A stretch of DNA of 17,556 nt from Bacteroidales bacterium Bact_07. GTDB lineage: Bacteria; Bacteroidota; Bacteroidia; Bacteroidales; Tenuifilaceae. The notes beneath the pieces were generated by a model. The model was given only the letters and a program-made list of their open reading frames with translations. It searched no databases and was not told where the DNA came from. The first letter of the stretch is position 1, and each line of letters starts with the position of its first letter. Below, one piece after another: positions 1 through 7,483 of the stretch. The stretch lies in assembly GCA_001603415.1 (NCBI GenBank), contig LUYY01000023.1, forward strand, positions 1 through 17,556. The letters are read 5' to 3'. The position numbers were made by a program, and so were the translations under genes.

Positions 1-444
1 TATAAATGATTTACCAGGTAATTTATAGATTTGAACTATTGCTGCAATATGCTGAACTTGATCTTGTAAAGTAAAAGGTATATTTACAACAAAACTAACA
101 TTTACGGCATCAACTTCATTGAATATAAAACTGTCTGGCTCATCTATAAAAAAGTCAAAATCACCTTGTTGAGGTTCTTTATTCCATACCCATGGGCCTA
201 AGTTAAAACCTTCGCCTATGAATATATCAGTACGTCCATAACGTGTATTAAGGAATCTTTCTATAAATGCAATTTGCGGCGTCATACAAATATCCCGCTT
301 TGTAAAATATCTGTATGACTTTAAACTTTCTACTATCATATGTAACCAAGACATAGATACTTTTATCCATGCCTTCATGCGTGTACGCCTTAATGCTGGT
401 GGCAATAACAAGACTAAAACATTATATAAAGAGAAATTCCACAC
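1..444 (-). CDS. Phage tail protein downstream of J-like baseplate gene (partial, C-terminus off window)
   Basis: An open frame of 148 codons runs from a GTG at 444 through the left edge with no stop, so the C-terminus is missing. It follows the stop of the J-like gene by 2 bases, in the same operon and strand. The N-terminus begins MWNFSLYNVLVLLLPPALR, then a basic stretch and a helical region up to about residue 45; the later part (FNLGPWVWNKEPQQGDFDFF) looks like a compact globular domain. Because it sits after the J-like gene, it occupies the place of the gpI-type (Mu gp48-like) tail protein that links baseplate and fibres. That role is inferred from position, not from a motif. The GTG start is chosen because it gives near-zero spacing to the upstream gene; an in-frame ATG about 20 codons later is the alternative. 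Confidence 0.6.
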   Translation of the reverse strand, partial: MWNFSLYNVLVLLLPPALRRTRMKAWIKVSMSWLHMIVESLKSYRYFTKRDICMTPQIAFIERFLNTRYGRTDIFIGEGFNLGPWVWNKEPQQGDFDFFIDEPDSFIFNEVDAVNVSFVVNIPFTLQDQVQHIAAIVQIYKLPGKSFI

Positions 445-446
445 AA

Positions 447-1340
447 TTAATCAATTATGGATACATTGACTTCATCTTCATAAATAATATTACTATTATC
501 TATGTCTAAAATAAAATAACCTGAAGCTGGCATCACGCTCATATTTATTGGTTTCCAATCCCCACCGCTGGGTCTGTGCCATGCATCATTAATTTGAACA
601 TCAATAACTCCTTCGGCTGATTGTATTGCATCAACTAATTTAGATAAACGCAATAAACCATCAAACTCAAGACCGGCTCCAAAAGACGCAATTGCATTCT
701 CAATTGGGTTTATAGTAGAATCTCGTAAAAGCCTGTTATTGTGATCGAGTATCATTCTGTCACGTATAATTTTCATATTAACTTTTATTTCATCTGCAGG
801 GAGAGATACTATTTCAAGTTTTACACCCGCATCTTTCCATTTAGCCCAATAATCTTTAAATGCTGATAATTGAATTGTGGATAATGGCTTAATATTTGGG
901 CGTTCACCAGTAGCAACTTTAATAAGCACCTTATCACCAACTTCAGAAGCTGAGGCATATGTGATAATTTTTGCGGTTGGCTGATCAGCAGCATAGCCAA
1001 AAGTATCACCAAGCCATTCTAAACAGTAGCCATATTGAAATTTCTTGCTTTCTTCGGCATACCAGCGCAATGTATGCGGTCTTTTCCTAGCTATAATGTC
1101 TTCTACTTCTTCCTTATGGATATCGAAAAGCTTTTCTACCATCCACGATGCTACTGACATCAGCCATAACCATAATCGCCAGATTGCAACCTTGCTTTTG
1201 TTTGACAGATCGGCAAGTAAGGTTTCTGCATTATCCATGGTGTTGCCTGGATTATTGTCAACAACAAATGCATGCAATTCTTGCATGTTAGCTTTTACCT
1301 TATTAAGACTGTCGTATATTTCGGCTATTGTTCTTGCCAT
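447..1340 (-). CDS. Baseplate J-like protein
   Basis: A 297-residue protein that I recognise as the Bacteroidetes prophage form of the baseplate wedge J protein, which in databases often carries an erroneous nucleotidyltransferase label. The N-terminal third has a Trp-rich hydrophobic helix (about residues 50-73, AIWRLWLWLMSVASWMVEKL) followed by the family hallmark PHTLRWYAEESKKFQYGY (88-105). The middle contains PLSTIQLSAFKDYWAKWKDAG, then a beta-rich C-terminal half resembling the repeated alpha/beta units of gpJ. It should be a cytoplasmic virion assembly component that joins the hub to the outer baseplate. It starts with an ATG whose G overlaps the upstream LysM gene's last base region, showing tight coupling. 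Family membership is from memory of similar proteins; the J role is supported by its place between gp25/LysM-type genes and the last tail gene. Confidence 0.72.
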   Translation of the reverse strand: MARTIAEIYDSLNKVKANMQELHAFVVDNNPGNTMDNAETLLADLSNKSKVAIWRLWLWLMSVASWMVEKLFDIHKEEVEDIIARKRPHTLRWYAEESKKFQYGYCLEWLGDTFGYAADQPTAKIITYASASEVGDKVLIKVATGERPNIKPLSTIQLSAFKDYWAKWKDAGVKLEIVSLPADEIKVNMKIIRDRMILDHNNRLLRDSTINPIENAIASFGAGLEFDGLLRLSKLVDAIQSAEGVIDVQINDAWHRPSGGDWKPINMSVMPASGYFILDIDNSNIIYEDEVNVSIID

Positions 1341-1909
1341 TATACTCTATATATAATTTCTTTTATAAGTCCTTCATTACACACATCTATTACTACCCTT
1401 ACATAGTTAGTTAACAGGCCATTTAAATTATAAGTATAGCTTGAATGCAAAGAATCAAGCTGGCAGAAGCTTCCTGTAATTATTGAATAATTTTCTCCAT
1501 CAAGACTTTGCTCGAGATGTAACCTTGTTTCAGTATCAGGGATAGTATAATTAATTTGAATTGTAAGATCTCCCTTAAGATTAGGAATTCTTACTCCATA
1601 AAATGATGTTGGACCATTATCCAATTTATAATTTAATTTTTGTGTAATATTTACCATATCTTCTGGTGTTAATTCGATTATATCTCCATTACCGGTAGAG
1701 GGATAAATATAATTACGCTTGTAATAATCAACGACAGATGGTTTTATAATTTCTGAGGGGATATAAATTATTTGTCCTTCATCAATAGCCTTATCTGGCC
1801 TTAGGAAGGAATTGGCAGCCAATATATCGAAAACAGCCTCTATACTCCCCAATTCTTGCAGAGCAATATCAAATACAGTTTGATTTTTTCGCGCGGTTAT
1901 CGCTTTCAT
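1340..1909 (-). CDS. LysM-domain baseplate protein with C-terminal beta-sandwich
   Basis: A 189-residue protein with two parts. Residues 4-52 look like a LysM-type fold: NQTVFDIALQELGSIEAVF, an Asn-containing middle and the terminal GQIIYIPS strand, which is the usual LysM ending (G..i.IP). Residues about 95-189 form a beta-rich domain with LHLEQSLDGENYSIITG and YVRVVID, a pattern reminiscent of discoidin-like or galactose-binding sandwich folds. There is no signal peptide or membrane segment, so it is probably a virion component and not a secreted enzyme. In contractile phages, LysM proteins (Mu gp43/P2 gpX/T4 gp53 type) sit in the baseplate next to the hub; the position between gp25-like and J-like genes agrees. 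Starts ATG, overlapping the preceding gene's stop by 4 bases (ATGA). Confidence 0.65.
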   Translation of the reverse strand: MKAITARKNQTVFDIALQELGSIEAVFDILAANSFLRPDKAIDEGQIIYIPSEIIKPSVVDYYKRNYIYPSTGNGDIIELTPEDMVNITQKLNYKLDNGPTSFYGVRIPNLKGDLTIQINYTIPDTETRLHLEQSLDGENYSIITGSFCQLDSLHSSYTYNLNGLLTNYVRVVIDVCNEGLIKEIIYRV

Positions 1910-2208
1910 TTGTAAGTAGTTCTGACAGTTATATTACCAGATGGTTCAATTTGAATTTCAGGATTAGAACCACCATCGGCTTCAATTTGCAGGGTTACTT
2001 CTCTTATAAATCGAAGCCTTTGTTTACTAGAAGAAGGGCTATCTAGATATTTTACAAGGCCTATTCCTATAGCGGGAGATTCCTTAAAGTCTCCTTTTTC
2101 TGAGATCATAAGCAGCGTTACATTTTGAATATCAGAATACTGAATATCAAAATCACCATCTTTAACTGCAAGGTCATTCATAGAATCGAGTAATATATCT
2201 TTCATCAA
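1906..2208 (-). CDS. Small baseplate protein, gp25/gp46-like
   Basis: A 100-residue protein whose layout (short acidic N-terminus, LAVKDGDFDIQYSDIQNVTLLM, then GDFKESPAIGIGL at 39-51, then a predicted helix with QRLRFIREVTLQIEADG) fits the small wedge proteins of the gpW/gp25 and Mu gp46 type, in which one subunit helps nucleate the sheath on the baseplate. Place in the operon (between the spike-like gene and the LysM and J-like genes) is as expected for that role. The ATG lies inside the end of the upstream 71-residue gene (4-base overlap). No catalytic motif is present or expected. The assignment is by size, pattern and synteny only. Confidence 0.5.
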   Translation of the reverse strand: MMKDILLDSMNDLAVKDGDFDIQYSDIQNVTLLMISEKGDFKESPAIGIGLVKYLDSPSSSKQRLRFIREVTLQIEADGGSNPEIQIEPSGNITVRTTYK

Positions 2209-2420
2209 GACAATGTATAATTGAATATTCCTGTAACTGCATAAGTACCGGCAATAAGACCTGAGGTGTAGGTTATATCTAATGACCTGATATAATCATC
2301 AATAGCATTGGCTATTTGCTCAGACAAAACTTCAATAGCCTCTTCAGGATTATCGGTTTTGCCCTTTGCTTCAAGAAATGCAGATTCTATAGATTTTCTT
2401 AGTTTGTTTTTATCAAGCAT
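2205..2420 (-). CDS. Small conserved phage tail protein, function unknown
   Basis: A 71-residue product. The first 48 residues are predicted helical and acidic (IEVLSEQIANAIDDYIRSL); the last 20 (TYTSGLIAGTYAVTGIFNY) look like beta strands. I do not recognise an established family, though similar SGL-x-A-G/VTG-F endings occur in small proteins beside spike genes of Bacteroidetes prophages. The gene overlaps the spike gene upstream by 8 bases and the gp25-like gene downstream by 4, so it is almost certainly translated as part of the baseplate module. It may be a minor baseplate or spike-associated protein; nothing in the sequence identifies a reaction. Confidence 0.55.
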   Translation of the reverse strand: MLDKNKLRKSIESAFLEAKGKTDNPEEAIEVLSEQIANAIDDYIRSLDITYTSGLIAGTYAVTGIFNYTLS

Positions 2421-2901
2421 TTTTTAGGATTTTTTGCAAACGTAATTTGATGTTATTGAAAGAAGGCGAATTAATAGGCGTTCCTGAAGGCCCGGTTCCC
2501 GTAGGTACCGTAATGGAATTAATAGCATCAATTAGATCGCTTAAAACATTTTGTAGACTATCGTTCTGCCTAGATAAAAGAAAACCTTCCTTATCTATTT
2601 TAAATAAGGTTGTTTCTATTTTTAATTCAAGTCTTTCAACCACTGAGTAAGCAGAAATAATTTGGTTGGCGTTATTACCGGCGAGAGGGTTAATTAGAAC
2701 ATAACTGCCTTCTTTTGGAATAATTAAAAAAGCATTCTCATCATCATCGATCACTGCTTTGAGCCTCACCTGGTCTAATAATGGCCGCCCATCTTCAAAG
2801 TCAACAGTACATATGTTGCCAGTTACTTTAACTACTTTAGCAACCTGAATGGTTGATTTATCATTTTGGCTTAAAATGCGTATAGCTTCTTGTAATGTCA
2901 T
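2413..2901 (-). CDS. Baseplate assembly protein V-like (spike OB-fold protein)
   Basis: A 162-residue protein. Residues about 16-90 have the strand pattern of an OB-like fold (VAKVVKVTGNICTVDFEDG, then PKEGSYVLINPLAGNNAN), as in the gp45/gpV spike proteins that form the trimeric membrane-piercing needle under the hub. The C-terminal segment TVPTGTGPSGTPINSP (131-146) is a motif I associate with baseplate proteins of Bacteroidetes prophages, followed by a terminal helix. It lacks the long beta-helix and the His-x-His iron site of complete P2 or Mu spikes, so the tip may be a separate protein or absent. The start overlaps the end of the hub gene by 4 bases, supporting co-translation. Confidence 0.62.
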   Translation of the reverse strand: MTLQEAIRILSQNDKSTIQVAKVVKVTGNICTVDFEDGRPLLDQVRLKAVIDDDENAFLIIPKEGSYVLINPLAGNNANQIISAYSVVERLELKIETTLFKIDKEGFLLSRQNDSLQNVLSDLIDAINSITVPTGTGPSGTPINSPSFNNIKLRLQKILKNA

Positions 2902-3836
2902 GCTCGAGGCCCCAATTTTATTTCTTGGCGGAATCCATCATTACTGAGTTTATAAACCACCTTATCTACCCAAAAAGCACCTGTACGGTCAGATTCCTCG
3001 GGTGATTCTAATACGACAATATCCCCTTGTCTGACATAAGGTTCTAAAAATGTTGAAAAACTACCTCTGTATCCATCATATATAAGGCGTGTATAATCAC
3101 GTTCAGCTGCTTTTCGAAGTTCTTCAACTGATAAATTGTAGTAGTTTAGAGTACGAGATTCGCCGCCTTGGTCACCAATTTTCACTTCTTTTCTTTTACC
3201 ATCAGGATAGAGCGAGATTGCGGTTACAAGGAGTTTAACATCTTGTGCACGTCGATATTCAAGATTATCTTCAATAATATTACATTTTTCCCCATTAAGG
3301 TGAAAGGTAATTCTTTGCGCAAATGCAGGATCATAAGGCTTTCCAATTACCAATACTCCCTGCCTGAAGAAACTATGAAGCCCTAGCTCTTTGAGTTTTT
3401 GGAGAATTTTTGCACGGTTAAGGTTTTCCATCCTGAAATTACCTAATTCGGCATCCACGGCATCTGTTTCAATATCATTGAAATGTTTTTTAATTAACAT
3501 TGAAAGGCTGCAATTGTTAATATGGTCATTAATCGTGGATTGTTTTAGAAGGTACATATCGTCTTCGCATCTGAATTCGATAGGAACTTTGGGACTAATG
3601 CCTGCAACATATCCCTTAAATACATCATGCAAGATACCATTATAACCTGCCTTAATTGCTACACTGTCACCCGGCTTTACAAGATTGCGTAAACGATTTC
3701 TATTGAGCGACAGATTTGCCGGAAGCTGAACTGTGCAACTATTGGTAAGTTGTTCCCAGTCGGCAGTAGCTTCAGCATTATGCAAGTAGTTAAATACCAA
3801 TTTACCAATAGTTATTTCAGAACAAGTTACCATCAT
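2898..3836 (-). CDS. Baseplate hub protein (late control protein D / Mu gp44 / gp27-like)
   Basis: A 312-residue protein with the order seen in phage D/gp27 hubs: an N-terminal strand-rich region with WEQLTNSCTVQLPANL and KPGDSVAIKAGYNG (OB/beta-barrel 1), a helical insertion with LSMLIKKHFNDIE and LQKLKELGLHSFF (about 125-180), and a C-terminal barrel with AERDYTRLIYDGYRGSF, YVRQGDIVVLESPE and a final FWVDKVVYKLSNDGFRQEIKLG. The last phrase closely follows the family ending in which the protein describes its own derived variable and strand swap. It forms the trimeric ring joining tail tube to spike. The gene follows the DUF6046-like gene with a 4-base ATGA overlap. Confidence comes from this layout plus placement directly before the V-like spike gene. 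Confidence 0.72.
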   Translation of the reverse strand: MMVTCSEITIGKLVFNYLHNAEATADWEQLTNSCTVQLPANLSLNRNRLRNLVKPGDSVAIKAGYNGILHDVFKGYVAGISPKVPIEFRCEDDMYLLKQSTINDHINNCSLSMLIKKHFNDIETDAVDAELGNFRMENLNRAKILQKLKELGLHSFFRQGVLVIGKPYDPAFAQRITFHLNGEKCNIIEDNLEYRRAQDVKLLVTAISLYPDGKRKEVKIGDQGGESRTLNYYNLSVEELRKAAERDYTRLIYDGYRGSFSTFLEPYVRQGDIVVLESPEESDRTGAFWVDKVVYKLSNDGFRQEIKLGPRA

Positions 3837-4420
3837 TCCATTATCTTAAGTTCAATTTTCTGCTCACTAAGTGCTGAAAATGTAAAAGGGATTAAGTTTA
3901 TATAAGGTGATTCAGGAAAGTTATAGTCGGTTATTACAATTTCATAAATTCCGAATGCATTAAGTAATTCATGGGCAATCTCTAAAGATGTTTTGGCTTC
4001 TAAAAACTCACGCAACTTCATTGCATCTTCACGTGGCCAGCGTACGCCATTGTAAGCCAAGATTCCTTTAACGTTGATAGTATAATCGCCATCAGCAATA
4101 TATTCTTTAACGGTTCCGTTACGTCCTTGCAGTTTAGTCGTAACTATATTTTTAGATGTTGAAAAGCTAACTGTAGCTGAATCAAGAAGCAAATCCTCTT
4201 TACCATCAAAACCCTTTAAAAGCAAAGGCATAAACTTTGGCAGATCAGCAAAAAAAGAACCCGGAAAAAATAATGCAGTACCTGCATCTTTTGCAGCAGC
4301 TTTATAAGATAATGCATCATCAGCCCGTAACATACGGTTTATAGCCTCACCTAGTTGTGGCATATAGCCTGTTATACCGACATATCTCAGCAGATTAGGA
4401 ATGTTTATTTCTCCGTTCAT
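3833..4420 (-). CDS. DUF6046-like phage tail protein
   Basis: A 195-residue protein that I match to DUF6046, a family typical of Bacteroidetes phages and prophages. The signature is the central segment around residues 88-113, with TSKNIVTTKLQGR leading into GTVKEYIADGDYTINVKGIL, then a helical stretch (REDAMKLREFLEAKTSLEIAHELL) and a closing beta part (ITDYNFPESPYINLIPF). The shape, two strand blocks around a helix, resembles the tail terminus proteins (gp53/LysM-bound connector) that join tape measure and hub. It lies exactly between tape measure and hub genes. The molecular role is inferred from that place; the domain itself has no known activity. Overlaps the tape measure stop by 4 bases. 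Confidence 0.6.
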   Translation of the reverse strand: MNGEINIPNLLRYVGITGYMPQLGEAINRMLRADDALSYKAAAKDAGTALFFPGSFFADLPKFMPLLLKGFDGKEDLLLDSATVSFSTSKNIVTTKLQGRNGTVKEYIADGDYTINVKGILAYNGVRWPREDAMKLREFLEAKTSLEIAHELLNAFGIYEIVITDYNFPESPYINLIPFTFSALSEQKIELKIME

Positions 4421-6396
4421 GATACAATAACCTCCGTATCCCTGACAGCACTCACTAAAGCATCTTTCACCAAATCTTGAATCCTTGCAGGTGATTCAGT
4501 AATTTTCTGTGTAACAATTTCAATTTTACCAACCAGGTTTTCTATTTTCACGTTAATATTACGTGTAGATACATTACCTGTTGGTGTTTGTCCCGTCGAT
4601 TTTTCTGATGATGGTTGTATGGGTGTGGCAACCAAGGGTTGCTCAGTGACATTCTGAAACGGGTTTGCCGGCTGCTCACCAACAACAGAGGGTTGCAGAT
4701 ATTTTTTACCTTCATCATTCTCTTTTGCTCTTTTTGCAGCATCACGGGCTTCGCTCTTTTCAACACCGATATTATATGAAAGTGCAATGCTTTTGCCATA
4801 ATCTGCAAACGCGTTTTTGAATTGCGAAAATCCAGCCTTTATTTTATCAATATCAAAAGTAAATATTCCAACAAGCATATTGCCGATACCTCCAAGCACA
4901 TTGCTGGCCAATTTGCCTAAATTTAGAAATACAGCTTTGAAACTTTGCCATAATCCATATAAAAATTTTCTAAAACCCTCAAATTTATTCCATGCATAAA
5001 TAAAGGCTGCAACTAGTGCACCAATTGCAATGACAATCCAGCCTATTGGAGAGGCATAAAAGGCTGCATTAAGTGCCCATTGCACGGCGGTAAAAATTTC
5101 CGTAATACCACTGAGTATAGTTGTCCACAAAACCTGCATTTTTGTTGCTAAGCTTAACATTCTGAATATTTCTACCATTGCCATCAAACCAGGTGCAAGT
5201 TGCAATATATTGCCGAGCTGAGAGAACATAATATCCAACCATGGAAGAAGGCTCCCTGTAATACCAAATACAGATATTTTAAGATTCTCAAAAAATTGTA
5301 ATATACGATCATGTGTCTCTTTATAACCTGCCCCTATCGTTTTCGCCATATGTTCACCAGCCGGCCCGGCTGCTTCAATTTCTGCAGTAAATTGTCGCAT
5401 AAGTTCTGTATTCTCTATTAGGACTTGGGCTGCTACTTGATTTTCGGTTCCAAACATTCCGGCAAGAAGGTTGGTCCCTGCAATTCTCTTAAGCAACTCA
5501 AGTCTGTCGGCCAATGAGCGCGTTTTGTCGGCAATTGCGTTAATATCGACACCCAATGATTGCAAACGATCTCTTACTTCCTTTGGCAAAAAATCCTGGC
5601 GATTAAGAATTCCCAACACATTCCGCAATGCAACTCCTCCCTCTGCTCCTTCCTTCCCGAATTTTCCAAGCACCTGAAGTGCTGCATTGGTCTCGATAAA
5701 CGATACATTAGCTGCTCTTGCGGCTGCACCACTTTCTTGCAAAGCTGCTGCTACAGATGGCACTTCAACAGCTCCAATTCTGGCAGCAGCAGCCATTTGG
5801 TTCATCATATCACGAACTGCTTGAGCTGCCAGCCTTGGGTTACTAAGGTCAATGGCATATTGGTTCAAGGCGGCTGTGATTGCATTTACTGCACCTGAAG
5901 TGTCGCCTTTCATTGTCTTAGCCAGAATAGCCGTTGTGCGGGCAATATCATTCAAGGCATCCGGTGCTTTTGCAAGTTCAGGAGTTAATTTCGATAATAA
6001 TATCTGATAGGTAATTAGATGTTCAGCAGATGAACCCCCAAACTCACTGGACATCTGCCTGGCTGCTGATCCCATATCATCGAGTGCCTTACCTGAAACA
6101 TCTGTAATTGCCGATAACTCACGTAATGCTTTATCATATGCATATACTGCATCTGTTGCTGCACGAAATGGCTGGCCAAAGGTGTCTGTTATACGATTAA
6201 TGGCATCAAAAGCGAGAACCCTCAGGCTACTTTGAACACGAACAGCTCCCTCATCCATTTTCTGAAATGCCGTTTCGACCTTCCCCTCCATTGTTATAAC
6301 CGTATTGGCGAGCCGATCGAACTGCATTTTCAGCTCATTAATAGCCACAAAAATATCACCTTCTAAATTTATGGTTATATTTGCAGTGCTATTCAT
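4417..6396 (-). CDS. Tape measure protein (TP901 family)
   Basis: A 659-residue protein, the longest in the leftward operon. Residues 1-70 are helical and coiled-coil-like. Residues about 85-350 form the TP901 core (YDKALRELSAITDVSGKAL, then repeated Ala/Gly-rich segments such as AAALQESGAAARAANVSF and GKFGKEGAEGGVALRNVLG). Residues 400-475 contain hydrophobic helices, one long enough to span a membrane (SPIGWIVIAIGALVAAFIYAW, 449-469). The tail (580-620) is Pro/Thr/Gln-rich and disordered, and a beta segment NINVKIENLVGKIEIV closes it. It sets tail length and is ejected into the host membrane. At about 660 residues it predicts a rather short tail tube compared with long-tailed myoviruses. 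The upstream 5-prime side borders the tail chaperone gene, as usual. Confidence 0.85.
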   Translation of the reverse strand: MNSTANITINLEGDIFVAINELKMQFDRLANTVITMEGKVETAFQKMDEGAVRVQSSLRVLAFDAINRITDTFGQPFRAATDAVYAYDKALRELSAITDVSGKALDDMGSAARQMSSEFGGSSAEHLITYQILLSKLTPELAKAPDALNDIARTTAILAKTMKGDTSGAVNAITAALNQYAIDLSNPRLAAQAVRDMMNQMAAAARIGAVEVPSVAAALQESGAAARAANVSFIETNAALQVLGKFGKEGAEGGVALRNVLGILNRQDFLPKEVRDRLQSLGVDINAIADKTRSLADRLELLKRIAGTNLLAGMFGTENQVAAQVLIENTELMRQFTAEIEAAGPAGEHMAKTIGAGYKETHDRILQFFENLKISVFGITGSLLPWLDIMFSQLGNILQLAPGLMAMVEIFRMLSLATKMQVLWTTILSGITEIFTAVQWALNAAFYASPIGWIVIAIGALVAAFIYAWNKFEGFRKFLYGLWQSFKAVFLNLGKLASNVLGGIGNMLVGIFTFDIDKIKAGFSQFKNAFADYGKSIALSYNIGVEKSEARDAAKRAKENDEGKKYLQPSVVGEQPANPFQNVTEQPLVATPIQPSSEKSTGQTPTGNVSTRNINVKIENLVGKIEIVTQKITESPARIQDLVKDALVSAVRDTEVIVS

Positions 6397-6401
6397 TTAT
6401 T

Positions 6402-6506
6402 ATGGAAACTTTAATGTATTTATTTGCTATTAGTATTTATGCCATTGGGTTCTACTTGCTTTATAAAATCCTACGATATTACTTCAAAAAATTTGGGCCC
6501 AATTAA
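6402..6506 (+). CDS. Possible 34-residue single-pass membrane peptide, antisense to the tail operon
   Basis: This short rightward frame lies in the only non-coding gap of the leftward tail operon, between the chaperone extension and the tape measure gene. Its product starts METLMYLFAISIYAIGFYLL (one hydrophobic span, residues 4-21) and ends in a basic tail (YKILRYYFKKFG). A TATATTTG box at 6378-6385, equal to the Bacteroidetes -7 consensus TAnnTTTG, lies about 17 bases ahead, but no TTG element is seen at the right spacing. The pattern is typical of tiny membrane proteins, yet AT-rich DNA can give hydrophobic frames by chance. I rate it a candidate only. Confidence 0.25.
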   Translation: METLMYLFAISIYAIGFYLLYKILRYYFKKFGPN

Positions 6507-6511
6507 AAAGT

Positions 6512-6733
6512 CTATTTTTTACCGGCAAAAGCTTCATAAACGCCAATTCTGACTGCCTCTTTTAAATTTGTGATGTCGTATTCTTTTAACCATAAGGCCT
6601 CAGCCCCAAGCTTACAAAACTCTTCATCGCTCAGCTTATAAGGATTAACCCTGAATTGTTGCCTGATAAGCGCTGCCACCTTACGTAAATCATCTGCACC
6701 ATCTACTGAGTTAATTAATTTCGAACTTAAATT
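6512..6733 (-). CDS. Tail assembly chaperone gpT-like extension, reached by -1 frameshift
   Basis: This 73-codon frame lies -1 relative to the chaperone gene and begins where that gene's slippery A-run ends. It opens only at 6757 (after a TAA at 6758-6760) and contains no ATG and no TTG; its single GTG is deep inside. So it is unlikely to be translated alone. The product is compact and clearly protein-like: DDLRKVAALIRQQFRVNPYK, then DEEFCKLGAEALWLKEYD and KEAVRIGVYEAFAGKK before TAG. It would extend the chaperone to about 176 residues, as gpGT does in lambda and the gp41-gp42 pair does in Mu. Such extensions bind the tube protein while the first domain wraps the tape measure. Position directly between tube and tape measure genes is the canonical one. 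Confidence 0.8.
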   Translation of the reverse strand, partial: NLSSKLINSVDGADDLRKVAALIRQQFRVNPYKLSDEEFCKLGAEALWLKEYDITNLKEAVRIGVYEAFAGKK

Positions 6734-7044
6734 TTTTTTAATGAGGCTATACGGGGCTTAAAAAGATTAGCCAGTTGAGCAATAGCTCCCATACGGGCTT
6801 CGTCGTCTGTAGTTATTGCCTCATCACCTCCAAGCCAGCAATTTTCGAAAAGGATATTCCCTTGCTGAATAGGGTTAGATGCCGAAGAAGCCGCTGATAA
6901 AATTTCTAGGCTGGGTTTGCGAAAATAGCCCGTAAGCTCAGGTTTTTCATCTCCTTCTGCTTGTATGGTAAGACAAAAAACATCACCATACTGCTTCTTC
7001 CACATACTAATCATGGCTTCAGTAACTGCTTTAGGTTTGGTCAT
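6727..7044 (-). CDS. Tail assembly chaperone (gpG-like, zero-frame product)
   Basis: A 105-residue acidic protein beginning MTKPKAVTEAMISMWKKQYG, with a beta segment (VFCLTIQAEGDEKPELTGYF) and a helical C-terminus ending NLFKPRIASLKKI. The size, the site between tail tube and tape measure genes, and the frameshift signal at its 3-prime end identify it as the short form of the tail assembly chaperone, which coats the tape measure before tube polymerisation and is absent from the mature virion. I chose the ATG at 7044, two bases after the tube gene's stop and behind a GGGGG run; an in-frame ATG at 7059 would overlap the tube gene. The sequence itself shows little similarity that I can name; context carries the call. 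Confidence 0.75.
   Translation of the reverse strand: MTKPKAVTEAMISMWKKQYGDVFCLTIQAEGDEKPELTGYFRKPSLEILSAASSASNPIQQGNILFENCWLGGDEAITTDDEARMGAIAQLANLFKPRIASLKKI
6733..6739 (-). promoter_or_regulatory. Slippery heptamer A_AAA_AAA for -1 frameshift (gpG/gpGT)
   Basis: Within an 8-base A run on the coding strand, the zero-frame codons TTA AAA AAA ATT contain the ideal tandem-slip heptamer, two codons before the zero-frame TAA at 6727-6729. Slippage by -1 continues directly into the 73-codon downstream frame. No strong stem is evident just after it. Transcriptional slippage on the same A run could give the same result. Confidence 0.8.
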
Positions 7045-7046
7045 AG

Positions 7047-7481
7047 TTAATTCCCCCATTCAATATGTGAAACAATCAGATCAAATTCCGTTTCAAAATT
7101 TGTATCTCCTTCTTTAAGTTCGCGCTTGTTGCTTGTGAATTCACAGTTGCGAATAACATGGGTTACAATTTTGTCGCTAGGGTTCAGATAAGAAACTACG
7201 ATATCGAAAGGAGCAATATCCTGCAAACGTGTGACTCCTGCGGTAAGGGCAGCAGTTTGTATAGCTTCTACCTCGTAATGTTTAAGGGTTATCTTGGCTG
7301 ATGCCTCATAGCGGCCATGGCCGCGGCTAACCGGATATTGTCCGGCACCGTAATTATTTACTTTTTCAACTTTATCTTCATAGCTAATTGCAGATATACC
7401 CTGCACAGTGCGGCCCATTATATTTACCCGCACATTAGCCCATGAATGCCTGATGCCATTGATTAATGGGGTTCCTTCCAT
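7047..7481 (-). CDS. Tail tube protein
   Basis: A 144-residue protein of the size and strand-rich pattern of contractile-tail tube proteins: RHSWANVRVNIMGRTVQGI at the start, a loop with YGAGQYPVSRGHGRYEAS, then AKITLKHYEVEAIQTAAL, and a closing TNFETEFDLIVSHIEW. Tube proteins of this type stack as hexameric rings inside the sheath and resemble Hcp. It is located 2 bases after the sheath gene and directly before the chaperone, the usual sheath-tube-chaperone-tape order. No enzymatic motifs. The ATG at 7481 is the only sensible start given the stop of the sheath gene at 7484. Confidence 0.78.
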   Translation of the reverse strand: MEGTPLINGIRHSWANVRVNIMGRTVQGISAISYEDKVEKVNNYGAGQYPVSRGHGRYEASAKITLKHYEVEAIQTAALTAGVTRLQDIAPFDIVVSYLNPSDKIVTHVIRNCEFTSNKRELKEGDTNFETEFDLIVSHIEWGN

Positions 7482-7483
7482 AT

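Noticed and set aside
5560..5898. Plus-strand 112-codon Cys-rich frame inside the tape measure gene
   Set aside because: Cys/Ser-rich composition typical of the complement of Ala/Gly-rich coding sequence; no start context.
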